This document shows positions 28,523-37,457 of a DNA stretch of 64,000 nucleotides, piece by piece; position 1 is the first letter of the stretch; each line of letters starts with the position of its first letter. The DNA is from Arthrobacter subterraneus (GTDB taxonomy: Bacteria > Actinomycetota > Actinomycetes > Actinomycetales > Micrococcaceae). The notes under the pieces were generated by a model. It was not told the DNA's origin and searched no databases. It was given only the letters and a program-made list of their open reading frames with translations. A program made the position numbers and the translations under genes. The stretch lies in contig NZ_FNDT01000002.1 of the NCBI RefSeq assembly GCF_900099735.1, forward strand, positions 62,001 through 126,000, read 5' to 3'.

Positions 28523-29293
28523 ATGAGTGTGGCAATCCGCGTGATTCCCTGCCTCGACGTCGATGCGGGCCGTGTGGTCAAGGGCATCAACTTCGAAGAC
28601 CTCCGCGATGCCGGTGACCCGGTTGAACTGGCGCACCGCTACGACCGCGCCGGAGCCGACGAACTCACGTTCCTCGACGTCACCGCGTCTTCCGGGAACC
28701 GCGCCACCACCTTCGACGTGGTCGCGAAGACCGCCGAGGAGGTCTTCATCCCGCTCACCGTCGGCGGCGGGGTCCGGGAGATTTCCGACGTCGACCGGCT
28801 GCTGCGTGCCGGCGCGGACAAGGCTTCCATCAACACCGCAGCGGTCGCACGCCCGCAGGTCATCGACGAGATCACGTCCCACTTCGGATCGCAGGTCCTG
28901 GTGCTCAGCCTCGACGCGAGGCGCACGCATGATGGTTCAACGCCGTCGGGCTTTGAAGTCACCACGCACGGGGGCCGGAAAGGCACCGGGATTGACGCGG
29001 TTGCCTGGGCGCGTGAGGCTGCAGAGCGCGGGGTGGGGGAGATCCTGCTGAATTCGATCGACGCCGACGGCACCCGTGAGGGCTTTGACCTGGAGATGAT
29101 CCGGGCCGTCCGCGCCGCTGTGAAGGTTCCGCTCATTGCGTCCGGCGGAGCCGGCGAGCCGTCCCACTTCCCACCGGCGGTCGCAGCGGGCGCCGACGCG
29201 GTGCTCGCCGCATCGGTCTTCCACTTCGGTCCGGTCGATGCCATCGCCGAGGTCAAGCGGGCCATCCGGAACGCCGGATTCCCCGTTCGCTGA
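28523..29293 (+). CDS. hisF: Imidazole glycerol phosphate synthase cyclase subunit HisF
   Basis: Uses ammonia from HisH to close the imidazole ring, 256 residues; a TIM barrel. The start at 28523 ([21 protein letters not shown]) is the family start; the frame runs 26 codons further upstream into hisG without similarity. The catalytic Asp residues lie in PCLDVDAG (Asp in CLDV) and [13 protein letters not shown]; the half-barrel phosphate loops VGGGVREI and [12 protein letters not shown] are clear. hisH is not in the window. Confidence 0.95.
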   Translation: MSVAIRVIPCLDVDAGRVVKGINFEDLRDAGDPVELAHRYDRAGADELTFLDVTASSGNRATTFDVVAKTAEEVFIPLTVGGGVREISDVDRLLRAGADKASINTAAVARPQVIDEITSHFGSQVLVLSLDARRTHDGSTPSGFEVTTHGGRKGTGIDAVAWAREAAERGVGEILLNSIDADGTREGFDLEMIRAVRAAVKVPLIASGGAGEPSHFPPAVAAGADAVLAASVFHFGPVDAIAEVKRAIRNAGFPVR

Positions 29294-29341
29294 CTCCCGG
29301 GCACCGCAACGGTGCGCTGAGTTCCTGCCCGGCGGGCCCGG

Positions 29342-29986
29342 TCAGAGGCCGACTTCCGCGCTTTCGAGCAGGGCGACGGCGTCGGGCTGCCCCTCAAAGG
29401 TGACGAGCGCATGACGGGTGCGTCCGTGAGCGTGCATGAGCAGTTCGCCGGGCTCACCGACAATCGCCACTGAGACAGGCGCACGCTTGGCCACGTGCCG
29501 CGGCCCGTCGGGACGTACCAGGACAATTCCCAGGTCCACGCCGCGGTAGAGAATGGCTGCGCGTTTGATCAGCTCATCCCAGAGCGCGTTCGAGTAGTCC
29601 TCATCCAGCGCGCGCGGCGCCCACCGGCTCGTTGCCCGGCGCACGTCTTCCGTGTGCACGAAGTACTCGATGAGGTTGGTGCTGGTGTCAAGCGACGGCA
29701 GGCGCATCGGAGAGTAGAACGGGTGTCCCTTGCGGAAATCGTTGACCAGCTTTTCATAAGCCTGGGTGGACGAGCATTTCGCGGCCAGCGACCGGGTGGC
29801 TTTCTCCGACACCACCGAGAGCGGCTTGATGAGCGCGCCGATTCCGACGGCGGGCCGATGACCGCGCAGGTAGAGGTGCGCAGCGAGCTCCTTGGTCTGC
29901 CAGCCGTCGCACAGCGTGGGTGAGTGAGGCCCGGCCGCCAGCAGGGTTTCGGACAGGACTTCACGGGAAGGATCAACGAAATGCAT
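29342..29986 (-). CDS. TIGR03085 family metal-binding protein (DinB-like maleylpyruvate isomerase fold)
   Basis: A 214-residue actinobacterial protein of the TIGR03085 family, with the N-terminal four-helix bundle typical of mycothiol-dependent enzymes ([32 protein letters not shown], where His and other polar residues would bind metal) and [15 protein letters not shown] near residue 105. Its reaction is not known; enzymes of the same fold use mycothiol or bind divalent metal. The start at 29986 is chosen because TATTTT lies 8 bases in front of it. It is antisense to the his genes on both sides and divergent from hisI. Confidence 0.82.
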   Translation of the reverse strand: MHFVDPSREVLSETLLAAGPHSPTLCDGWQTKELAAHLYLRGHRPAVGIGALIKPLSVVSEKATRSLAAKCSSTQAYEKLVNDFRKGHPFYSPMRLPSLDTSTNLIEYFVHTEDVRRATSRWAPRALDEDYSNALWDELIKRAAILYRGVDLGIVLVRPDGPRHVAKRAPVSVAIVGEPGELLMHAHGRTRHALVTFEGQPDAVALLESAEVGL

Positions 29987-29994
29987 CACTGCTG

Positions 29995-30000
29995 AAAATA
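29995..30000 (-). promoter_or_regulatory. Putative -10 element of a leaderless promoter for the TIGR03085 gene
   Basis: On the minus strand TATTTT is followed by CAGCAGTG and the ATG (8 bases). No ribosome-binding site is visible between. Confidence 0.4.
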
Positions 30001-30072
30001 GCATGACGGACGCCCTGCGCGCGCGGTTCCGGCACCGGCCGCCCTCAATGCAGCGGCCCGTCGCGGCACGAC

Positions 30073-30078
30073 TAGAAT
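30073..30078 (+). promoter_or_regulatory. Putative -10 element of a leaderless hisI promoter
   Basis: TAGAAT is followed by CAGTTGCG and the hisI ATG (8 bases), with no Shine-Dalgarno sequence between. It faces the divergent TIGR03085 promoter about 70 bases away. Confidence 0.5.
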
Positions 30079-30086
30079 CAGTTGCG

Positions 30087-30488
30087 ATGTCACAACACCC
30101 CGAACCCGCCGCACTGCCCGAGCCCAACGAGGCACCCGAACTCGACCCCGCCGTCGCCGGGGCGCTCAAGCGGGATGCCGCCGGCCTTGTCGCCGCGATC
30201 ATCCAGGCCCACGACACCGGTGAGGTGCTGATGCTGGGCTGGATGGATGACGAGGCGCTCCGGCGGACCCTCAACAGCGGCCGGGTGACGTTCTACTCGC
30301 GGTCCAGGCAGGAATACTGGCGCAAGGGAGACACCTCGGGCCATGTGCAGTATGTGAAATCGGTCGCACTGGACTGTGACGGGGACGCGCTGCTGGTCCG
30401 CGTGGACCAGGTGGGCGCCGCATGCCACACGGGCACCCGGACCTGCTTCGACGGCAGGGACCTTGCCGCCGTCGTCGGGTCCGCATAA
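30087..30488 (+). CDS. hisI: Phosphoribosyl-AMP cyclohydrolase
   Basis: Third step of histidine synthesis, opening the adenine ring; 133 residues. Zinc and magnesium ligands are in [15 protein letters not shown] and [12 protein letters not shown], and [19 protein letters not shown] is the family block. The start at 30087 (MSQHPEP) is taken for the TAGAAT in front; a longer frame upstream has no similarity. It stands alone from hisEGF and is followed by trpE after 66 bases, an arrangement common in Arthrobacter-like genomes. Confidence 0.95.
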   Translation: MSQHPEPAALPEPNEAPELDPAVAGALKRDAAGLVAAIIQAHDTGEVLMLGWMDDEALRRTLNSGRVTFYSRSRQEYWRKGDTSGHVQYVKSVALDCDGDALLVRVDQVGAACHTGTRTCFDGRDLAAVVGSA

Positions 30489-30554
30489 ACGCCGCCTGCG
30501 GCGTAGTAAACCACCAGCCCGTCCGCGCTCAGGCCGGACGCGAGGATTGAGGAA

Positions 30555-32126
30555 ATGCATCTCATGGACGAGCTCGGAGTAATCAGTCCCAGCCTGGAGG
30601 AGTTCCGGGCCCTGGCACGGGACCGGCGGGTGATCCCGGTCCGCCTGACGGTACTGGATGATGCCCATACGCCGATCGGCATCTACCGGAAGCTGACCGA
30701 CGGCCACCCCGGAACCTTCCTCATGGAGTCGGCCGCAGAGGGTGGGGTCTGGTCGCGGTACTCGTTCATCGGCGTCAATTCCCGGGCGACGCTGACCACC
30801 AGGGACGGCGAGGCATGCTGGCTCGGCGAGCCGCCGGCCGGGGTGCCCGTGGACGGTAACCCGGTCGAAGCCCTTCGCCGGACCGTGGAAGCACTCCAGA
30901 CAGCCCGCTTCGACGGCCTCCCGCCCTTTACCTCCGGCATGGTCGGGTTCATCGGCTGGGAGTCCGTCCGCCACTGGGAACGGCTTACCTCCCCGCCGGA
31001 AGATGACCTGGACCTGCCCGAGCTCGCCATGAACCTCGTCACCGATATGGCCATTCATGACAACGCGGGCGGCAAGGTCACCCTCGTGGCCAATGCCATC
31101 AACTACGACAACTCGTCCGAGCGGGTCGACGAGGCCTGGCACGACGCCGTCGGGCGCCTCCGGAGCATGCTGCAGCGTCTCGCCGGCGCATCCCATCAGC
31201 CGGTGTCGGTACTGGCTGACGGTGCCGCGGACACCGCCTCGCTGATGTCTCGTGTCCGGGAACGGTGGGACCGCGACCGCTACCTCGCCGCGATCGAGCG
31301 CGGTAAGGAGGCAATCGTCGACGGCGAGGTGTTCCAGGTGGTTATTTCGCGCCGGTTCGAACTCGATTGCGAGGCATCGGCGCTGGACGTCTACCGGGTG
31401 CTGCGCACCACCAATCCGAGCCCCTACATGTACCTTTTCAGCCTTGAAGACACGGCTGGGCGTCCCTATTCCATTGTCGGTTCATCTCCGGAAGCGCTCG
31501 TCACGGTCAACGGTTCCGAAGTGATTACGCACCCGATCGCCGGTTCCCGTCCGCGGGGGAAGACCGGTGAACAGGACCGCCTGCTCGCCGAGGAACTCCT
31601 TGCCGATGAAAAGGAGCGCGCCGAGCACCTCATGCTGGTGGACCTCGCGCGCAACGACATCTCCAAGGTGTGCCGGCCCGGCACGGTGGACGTCACGCAG
31701 TTCATGGAAGTCGAGCGGTTCAGCCACATCATGCACCTTGTCTCCACCGTCGTCGGGCAACTGGATCCGGCGCGCACGGCATACGACGTGCTGGCGGCCA
31801 CGTTCCCCGCGGGTACCCTGTCCGGGGCGCCCAAGCCGAGGGCGCTGAGGCTGCTCGACGAACTTGAACCCCATAAACGGGGAATCTATGGGGGAGTGGT
31901 GGGCTACTTCGACTTCGCAGGGGACATGGACATGGCCATCGCCATCCGGTCGGCGCTGCTGCGCGACAACCGCGCCTACGTACAGGCCGGCGGCGGCATT
32001 GTCGCCGATTCCGAGCTGGAAGCCGAAGCCCTGGAAACGGTCAACAAGGCCGCCGCGCCCTTGCGGGCGGCCCTGATGGCAAGGAGCCTCCGCCCGGTGT
32101 CCGGGCCCGGCACGGGCACAGCGTGA
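30555..32126 (+). CDS. trpE: Anthranilate synthase component I
   Basis: Converts chorismate to anthranilate with ammonia or glutamine delivered by TrpG; 523 residues. Motifs: YSFIGVNSRATL near residue 72, HPIAGSRPRGKT, EHLMLVDLARNDISKVC, FPAGTLSGAPKPRALRLLDELE and QAGGGIVADSELEAE. GAGGAA precedes the ATG. The gap to hisI is too short for a classical Trp-rich leader peptide and I see none. The partner trpG and trpD are not in the window. Overlaps the next gene by 4 bases (GTGA). Confidence 0.96.
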   Translation: MHLMDELGVISPSLEEFRALARDRRVIPVRLTVLDDAHTPIGIYRKLTDGHPGTFLMESAAEGGVWSRYSFIGVNSRATLTTRDGEACWLGEPPAGVPVDGNPVEALRRTVEALQTARFDGLPPFTSGMVGFIGWESVRHWERLTSPPEDDLDLPELAMNLVTDMAIHDNAGGKVTLVANAINYDNSSERVDEAWHDAVGRLRSMLQRLAGASHQPVSVLADGAADTASLMSRVRERWDRDRYLAAIERGKEAIVDGEVFQVVISRRFELDCEASALDVYRVLRTTNPSPYMYLFSLEDTAGRPYSIVGSSPEALVTVNGSEVITHPIAGSRPRGKTGEQDRLLAEELLADEKERAEHLMLVDLARNDISKVCRPGTVDVTQFMEVERFSHIMHLVSTVVGQLDPARTAYDVLAATFPAGTLSGAPKPRALRLLDELEPHKRGIYGGVVGYFDFAGDMDMAIAIRSALLRDNRAYVQAGGGIVADSELEAEALETVNKAAAPLRAALMARSLRPVSGPGTGTA

Positions 32127-32758
32127 GTTCCCGACCGGCGTCGGACCCGCCGGCTGCCCCCCGCACACCGGCACTGCGGCGCCGGGGCGTCGTCGTGCTG
32201 GGAACCGTGGTCGCCGCCCTGGCCGCCTTCGGCAGCACCACCCAGACCTGGCTTTCGGTGACCCTGCCGCAAACCGCCGTCCAAACCCCCGCCATTCAGG
32301 TTCCGGGCTCGGAGGCCGCGACGGCGGTGACCGCCTTTGCACTGGTGGGCCTGGCTGCCGCGCTGGCGGCGTCGATCGCAGGCCGGGTGGCGCGGTTCAT
32401 CATCGCGGCCATTCTGACCGTGGCCGGTGTGGGCATAGCCTTCAGCAGCATCGCTGTCGCCACTGATCCGGCGTCCTCTGCGGCGCCGGCCATCGGCGAG
32501 GCACTGGGCGTCACGGGCCAGGACGGGGTATCGGTTGCCGGCACCGCCATGCCGTGGCTGGCCGCGCTGGCAGGCACTGCCCTGGTGGTGTGCGCGGTGT
32601 GGCTGATTGTCGCCGGCCGAAGCTGGCGCACCGCCCGCCGGTACCAGAGCGGGAAGGAACAGCCGGTCACCCCGGAGGGGGCGGCAAAGACCGATGCGAA
32701 CGGTGACGAGATAGACAGCTGGGACAGCCTCAGCCGGGGTGAGGACCCCACCGGGTGA
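32123..32758 (+). CDS. Trp biosynthesis-associated membrane protein (TIGR02234 family)
   Basis: A 211-residue polytopic protein found in actinobacterial trp operons (TIGR02234/Trp_oprn_chp). About four transmembrane helices: roughly 22-42, 70-90, 95-115 and 150-170; SSTTQTW-like sequence after helix 1 (GSTTQTWLSV) is the conserved feature. The function is unknown; a link to aromatic compound transport has been presumed only from context. GTG start overlaps the trpE stop. The C-terminal ~40 residues are charged and cytoplasmic. Confidence 0.88.
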   Translation: MSSRPASDPPAAPRTPALRRRGVVVLGTVVAALAAFGSTTQTWLSVTLPQTAVQTPAIQVPGSEAATAVTAFALVGLAAALAASIAGRVARFIIAAILTVAGVGIAFSSIAVATDPASSAAPAIGEALGVTGQDGVSVAGTAMPWLAALAGTALVVCAVWLIVAGRSWRTARRYQSGKEQPVTPEGAAKTDANGDEIDSWDSLSRGEDPTG

Positions 32759-32847
32759 GCGTGCACCGCTGACCAGCCGCGCCGAATCAGTCCGCCGCCG
32801 AATCAATGGCAGAATGGACTGCAGACCACAGCACAAGGAGATACGCC

Positions 32848-33156
32848 ATGGCCAAGACCGCGCCTGAAACCGGTACCAACGACACCCCTATGGTTGAGCA
32901 TTCCGCGGCCCATGATGAAACCATCGGACACGGCAACAGCCCCGCAGCGTGGACCGCGGTCTTCGTGATGCTGGCCGGCGCCGCCCTGTCCTCTTTCGCA
33001 TTCATCTTCGCCAGCACGGAAGGCAACAAGGACGCCGGCACCATTCTGTTCTGGATCGGCGTCCTCATCATGGTGATCGGCCTCGCGCTCGGAATCATCC
33101 TGAAGAAGGCTGGATTCGGCGTCGGCGGCCACCGGCTCAAGAACTCCGGGGACTAA
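32848..33156 (+). CDS. HGxxPAAW family small membrane protein
   Basis: A 102-residue protein named after the motif HGNSPAAW at about residues 29-36. Two transmembrane helices follow (TAVFVMLAGAALSSFAFIFA and ILFWIGVLIMVIGLALGIIL). The ATG at 32848 has AAGGAG 7 bases upstream. Known only as a conserved neighbour of trp genes in Micrococcales; the function is not established. Its stop codon directly abuts the GTG of trpC, so it is part of the operon and its translation is likely coupled to trpC. Confidence 0.85.
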   Translation: MAKTAPETGTNDTPMVEHSAAHDETIGHGNSPAAWTAVFVMLAGAALSSFAFIFASTEGNKDAGTILFWIGVLIMVIGLALGIILKKAGFGVGGHRLKNSGD

Positions 33157-33957
33157 GTGAGCGTTCTCGACGACATCATCGCCGGCGTCCGGGAAGACCT
33201 CGACGTCCGCAGGCAGAAGCTCTCCCTCGATGAGGTGCAGACCCTGGCCCGTCAGGCGCCGGCGCCCCGGGATGCGCTCGCGGCGCTCACGCCGCGGGCT
33301 GGAGGAGTACGCGTCATCGCCGAGGTGAAGCGGAAGAGCCCCTCAAAGGGGGACCTTTCAGCCATCCAGGATCCAGCGGAACTTGCCGCAGCGTATGAGC
33401 GCGGCGGCGCTGCGGTGATCAGTGTCCTGACCGAGGAACGCCGTTTCGGCGGATCCCTGGCAGACCTTGACGCAGTCCGCGCAGCAGTGGATCTTCCACT
33501 GCTGCGGAAGGACTTCACCGTCGATGAGTACCAGATCTGGGAAGCCCGCGCCCACGGCGCCGACCTGATCCTCCTCATCGTCGCCGCGCTCGACGACGCC
33601 ACGCTGGACTCCTTCCTGAAGCTCACGGAACGCCTCGGCATGCACGCCCTCGTCGAAACGCACACGCCCGAGGAAGTGGAACGCGCCGTTGCCGTCGGAG
33701 CCAGGATCATCGGCGTCAACGTGCGCAACCTGAAAACCCTCGAGATCGACCGCTCGGTTTTCGCTGCGCTGGCGGGGCTCATTCCGGCCGGTGCGGTAGT
33801 GGTCGCGGAGTCGGGCGTCCGGGACATCGCTGACGTCGAGACCTTCGTTGCCGACGGAGCGCAGGCCGTCCTCGTCGGGGAAGCACTGGTCCGCCACTCC
33901 AACCCCGAACTCACGGTCGGCGAGTTCGCGCGGGCCGGCAGCGCATTGCATCACTGA
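33157..33957 (+). CDS. trpC: Indole-3-glycerol phosphate synthase
   Basis: Fourth step of tryptophan synthesis, 266 residues; a TIM-barrel enzyme. Catalytic residues lie in VIAEVKRKSPSKGDL (Glu and Lys), LPLLRKDFTVDEYQIWEA (Lys), IGVNVRNLKTLEID (Asn) and VAESGVRD (Glu, Ser). The N-terminal ~45 residues that cap the barrel (SVLDDIIAGVREDL) are complete. GTG start. Confidence 0.96.
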   Translation: MSVLDDIIAGVREDLDVRRQKLSLDEVQTLARQAPAPRDALAALTPRAGGVRVIAEVKRKSPSKGDLSAIQDPAELAAAYERGGAAVISVLTEERRFGGSLADLDAVRAAVDLPLLRKDFTVDEYQIWEARAHGADLILLIVAALDDATLDSFLKLTERLGMHALVETHTPEEVERAVAVGARIIGVNVRNLKTLEIDRSVFAALAGLIPAGAVVVAESGVRDIADVETFVADGAQAVLVGEALVRHSNPELTVGEFARAGSALHH

Positions 33958-34011
33958 GGTTGTCGCCCACGGGACGGACAGCCGCACACCATACGACAGG
34001 ACAGCAGGTTC

Positions 34012-35331
34012 ATGACCGACACCCCACAGCCCCAGTCCGTGACTGAGGGCGCTGCAGAGGCATTTCTGGCTGGAGGATCATTGCGCCACGCGCAGGGTCC
34101 GTATTTCGGGGCCTATGGCGGACGCTGGATGCCCGAATCGCTGATCGCGGCGCTGGACGAGCTCGAGGACACCTTCGAGAAGGCCAAGTCGGATCCCGAG
34201 TTCCTGGCGCAGGTCGCAGAGCTCAACCGGACCTACTCCGGCCGGCCGTCGCTGCTCACCGAGGCCCGCCGGTTCGCCGAGCATGCCGGCGGAGTGCGCG
34301 TGTTCCTCAAGCGTGAGGACCTGAACCACACCGGCTCCCACAAGATCAACAACGTGCTGGGCCAGGCCCTGCTCGCCAAGCGCATGGGCAAGACCCGCGT
34401 GATCGCCGAAACGGGCGCAGGCCAGCACGGCGTGGCGAGCGCCACCGCCGCAGCCCTGCTGGGACTCGAGTGCGTTGTCTACATGGGGGCGGAGGACTGC
34501 CGGCGTCAGGCGCTCAACGTTGCCCGCATGCAGCTGCTCGGTGCGGAGGTCATCCCGGTGACCAACGGATCCCAGACGCTGAAGGACGCCATCAATGACG
34601 CCCTGCGGGACTGGGTGGCCAACGTCCAGACCACCCACTACCTGTTGGGAACAGCGGCCGGCGCCCACCCCTTCCCGGCCATGGTCCGGTACTTCCACGA
34701 GGTCATCGGCGAGGAGGCACGCGAGCAGATCCTCAGCGCGACCGGCAGGCTTCCCGACGCCGTCTGCGCCTGTATCGGCGGCGGCTCCAACGCCATCGGG
34801 ATCTTCCACGGCTTCCTCGACGACCGCGAGGTCGCCCTGTACGGGTTTGAGGCGGGCGGCGACGGGGTCGATACCGGCCGGCATGCTGCCACCATCACCC
34901 TCGGCCGCCCAGGCGTCCTCCACGGCGCACGCTCGTACCTGATGCAGGACGACGACGGCCAGACCATTGAATCCCACTCCATCTCGGCGGGCCTGGACTA
35001 CCCGGGCGTCGGCCCGGAACATGCGTTCCTCGCGGATATCGGCAGGGCCAGCTACGAGCCCATCACCGACGCTGAAGCGATGGAAGCATTCCGTCTCCTC
35101 TGCCGGACGGAGGGCATCATCCCCGCCATCGAATCCGCGCACGCGCTTGCCGGAGCACTGAAGGTGGGGCAGCGCCTGGCGGCGGAGCCGGGCGATCCCG
35201 CAGAAAAGATCATCGTCGTGAACCTTTCAGGCCGCGGCGACAAGGACGTGGCAACTGCGGCGGAGTGGTTCGACCTGCTGCCCGAAGACAGTGCCGAGGC
35301 CGAAATCGGCGCCGAAGGGGAACAACTGTGA
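34012..35331 (+). CDS. trpB: Tryptophan synthase beta chain
   Basis: PLP enzyme that condenses indole with serine; 439 residues. The PLP lysine is in [10 protein letters not shown], preceded by LKREDL (Glu/Asp), and the phosphate-binding GGGSNAIG lies near residue 260; [11 protein letters not shown] is also typical of the TrpB1 class that pairs with TrpA. A ~25-residue N-terminal extension precedes [14 protein letters not shown]. It ends in an acidic tail and overlaps trpA by 4 bases (GTGA). Confidence 0.97.
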   Translation: MTDTPQPQSVTEGAAEAFLAGGSLRHAQGPYFGAYGGRWMPESLIAALDELEDTFEKAKSDPEFLAQVAELNRTYSGRPSLLTEARRFAEHAGGVRVFLKREDLNHTGSHKINNVLGQALLAKRMGKTRVIAETGAGQHGVASATAAALLGLECVVYMGAEDCRRQALNVARMQLLGAEVIPVTNGSQTLKDAINDALRDWVANVQTTHYLLGTAAGAHPFPAMVRYFHEVIGEEAREQILSATGRLPDAVCACIGGGSNAIGIFHGFLDDREVALYGFEAGGDGVDTGRHAATITLGRPGVLHGARSYLMQDDDGQTIESHSISAGLDYPGVGPEHAFLADIGRASYEPITDAEAMEAFRLLCRTEGIIPAIESAHALAGALKVGQRLAAEPGDPAEKIIVVNLSGRGDKDVATAAEWFDLLPEDSAEAEIGAEGEQL

Positions 35332-36128
35332 GCACCGAAACCCTGAGCAAGTCCGCCGCCGCGATCGAGCGGGCCCGCGCCCAGGGACGCACCGCCCTGG
35401 TGGGTTATCTGCCGGCGGGCTTCCCCGACGTCCAGACCACCATTGACGCAGCCGTTGCGATGGCGGAAAACGGCGTGGACCTGATCGAGATCGGAATTCC
35501 CTACTCGGACCCCGTGATGGACGGGACCGTGATCCAGGAGGCAACCGTCGAGGCTCTCCGGAACGGTTTCACCGTGCGGCAGATCTTCGATGTTGTCGCC
35601 GGGATCACCAGCCGCACCGATGCGGCGGTCCTGGTCATGACCTACTGGAACCCGGTCATGCGCATGGGCGTCCGCGAATTCGCGAGCCGTCTTGCCGAAG
35701 CCGGCGGCGCGGGCCTCATCACACCGGACCTTATTCCTGACGAGGCTGCAGAATGGCTTGCGGTGTCCGACGAGTTCGGCCTGGACCGCGTCTTCCTCGT
35801 CGCCCCCTCCAGTTCCCCGGAGCGCATGCAGTCCACCGTGGACGCCACCCGCGGATTCGTCTACGCGGTGTCCATCATGGGAATCACCGGTGCGCGCTCC
35901 TCCGTGAGCTCGGCAGCGCGTGAGGTTGTCGCAGCCGCTCATCGTGCCGGTGCAGAACGGGCCTGCGTGGGACTCGGGGTTTCAACCGCGGAGCACGTCC
36001 GGGAAATCGGAGCCTACGCCGACGGCGTCATTGTCGGCACCGCACTGGTTGCAGCCCTGCGCGACGGCGGCGTCGAAGCCGTGGCTGCCCTGGCGAAGGA
36101 CCTGAGTACCGGAACCCCGAAGGGCTGA
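35328..36128 (+). CDS. trpA: Tryptophan synthase alpha chain
   Basis: Releases indole from indole-3-glycerol phosphate and channels it to TrpB; 266 residues. Catalytic Glu and Asp are in [15 protein letters not shown] (the usual PFSDPLADG is changed to PYSDPVMDG), and the phosphate-binding GVGVST-like block reads [10 protein letters not shown]. The GTG start at 35328 overlaps the trpB stop; the longer frame upstream is trpB read in another phase. Confidence 0.95.
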   Translation: MSTETLSKSAAAIERARAQGRTALVGYLPAGFPDVQTTIDAAVAMAENGVDLIEIGIPYSDPVMDGTVIQEATVEALRNGFTVRQIFDVVAGITSRTDAAVLVMTYWNPVMRMGVREFASRLAEAGGAGLITPDLIPDEAAEWLAVSDEFGLDRVFLVAPSSSPERMQSTVDATRGFVYAVSIMGITGARSSVSSAAREVVAAAHRAGAERACVGLGVSTAEHVREIGAYADGVIVGTALVAALRDGGVEAVAALAKDLSTGTPKG

Positions 36129-36129
36129 G

Positions 36130-37185
36130 ATGATCCCCGCGAGTATTCCCAGCCCGCCTGCGGAGTGGGCCAGTTTTTCGATCGGCCCGGCCACCATCCA
36201 CGCCTACGCACTGTGTATCCTCGCCGGGATCATCGTTGCCCTGCTGCTGACCTCTGCCCGCTGGAAGCGCTACGGCGGTAACCCCGACGTCGTCTGGGAC
36301 ATTGCCATCTGGGCTGTCCCTTTCGGCCTGATCGGCGGCCGTCTCTACCATGTGTTCTCCTCGCCGGATGCCTACTTCGGCCCCGACGGCGACCTCTCCC
36401 GCATACCCCGGATCTGGGAGGGCGGCCTGGGCATCTGGGGCGCCGTCGCACTCGGAGCGGTGGGAGCCTGGATAGCCTGCCGGCGCGCCGGAGTTCGCCT
36501 GGCGGCCTTCGCCGATGCTGCGGCGCCCGGCGTGCTGCTTGCCCAGGCAATCGGCCGCTGGGGCAACTGGTTCAACCAGGAACTGTTCGGTGCTCCCACC
36601 GACCTGCCCTGGGGCCTCGAAATCGACCCGGACAACGCCAACTTCCCCCCGGATGCCGATCCGGGGACGCTGTTCCATCCCACCTTCCTGTACGAGTCGC
36701 TCTGGAACCTGGCCGGTGTTGCCCTGCTGCTGCTTCTGGACCGCAGGTTCTCCCTGCGCGGCGGACGGATGTTCTGGCTGTACGCCGCGTACTACACCGC
36801 CGGCCGGGTATGGATCGAGGCGCTGCGCATTGACGACGCCGAAATGATCTCCATTCTCGGCGTGACCCAACGCCTGAATGTCTGGACCAGCGTGCTGGTC
36901 CTTGTGGTCTCCCTGGCGATCTTCTGTTACCTCTCCGTGAAGCAGCGTGGCGCGACGGAGCACTCTGTCTACCTTCCTGGCCAGGCACCTGTTGACACCG
37001 GTGACAACGAAACTGCAGCGGTTCCGGTTGATAACAGATCGGGCGCAGACGTCCATAGTCCGGACACTTCCGCTGGGAAAAGTCCGGATCGTGGTAATCT
37101 TCCAGAAATAAAAGATGCCTCAGGTACGTCCGCGTCCGCGGAAACAGCCCCCGAGGATCCCCGGGAATCAGACTCCCGGAAATAG
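36130..37185 (+). CDS. lgt: Prolipoprotein diacylglyceryl transferase
   Basis: Transfers diacylglycerol to the lipobox Cys of prelipoproteins in the membrane; 351 residues with about seven helices. The signature GRWGNWFNQELFG is at about residues 138-150, with HPTFLYESLWNL and GGRLYHV further conserved blocks. The usual family length is 270-300; here some 80 residues of hydrophilic Asp/Glu/Ser/Pro-rich sequence follow the last helix (from about residue 275), probably cytoplasmic and disordered. It starts one base after the trpA stop. Confidence 0.94.
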   Translation: MIPASIPSPPAEWASFSIGPATIHAYALCILAGIIVALLLTSARWKRYGGNPDVVWDIAIWAVPFGLIGGRLYHVFSSPDAYFGPDGDLSRIPRIWEGGLGIWGAVALGAVGAWIACRRAGVRLAAFADAAAPGVLLAQAIGRWGNWFNQELFGAPTDLPWGLEIDPDNANFPPDADPGTLFHPTFLYESLWNLAGVALLLLLDRRFSLRGGRMFWLYAAYYTAGRVWIEALRIDDAEMISILGVTQRLNVWTSVLVLVVSLAIFCYLSVKQRGATEHSVYLPGQAPVDTGDNETAAVPVDNRSGADVHSPDTSAGKSPDRGNLPEIKDASGTSASAETAPEDPRESDSRK

Positions 37186-37457
37186 TGTCCAGCGGGGCTA
37201 CCGCCCCAATGCAGGGACACCGTCACAGCGTCGTGGCTCTGCTCGGTTCATCAAGCTGGCTCACAGGCCTCGCGCAGTACCGGGATTGACCAGGCCGCAC
37301 CGCCCGCACGCCATGTCCGCAAGCCATGCAGGCGTGGAGGGTGCCGGCTCTACAATGTGCACTAGGAAATGAAGCGCCTCCCTCGATGGGGACAAGCGCG
37401 CCTCGGGGCCGAAGCCGTCCCCTCCCGACGCTCCATCATGGGGGAAGGACTCTATCT
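37186..37457 (+). other. Untranslated region between lgt and gltB, with a possible gltB promoter
   Basis: 272 bases without a convincing gene. TACAAT at 37351-37356 is a possible -10 element but has no good -35. A GGGGAC (about 37391) and a complementary GTCCCC (about 37428) could pair in the transcript just before the gltB ribosome-binding site (GGGGGAAGGA). No known riboswitch class is recognised. Confidence 0.4.

Noticed and set aside
30489-30554. A Trp-attenuator leader peptide before trpE
   Set aside because: The 66-base gap has no short frame with tandem Trp codons and no terminator/antiterminator pair.
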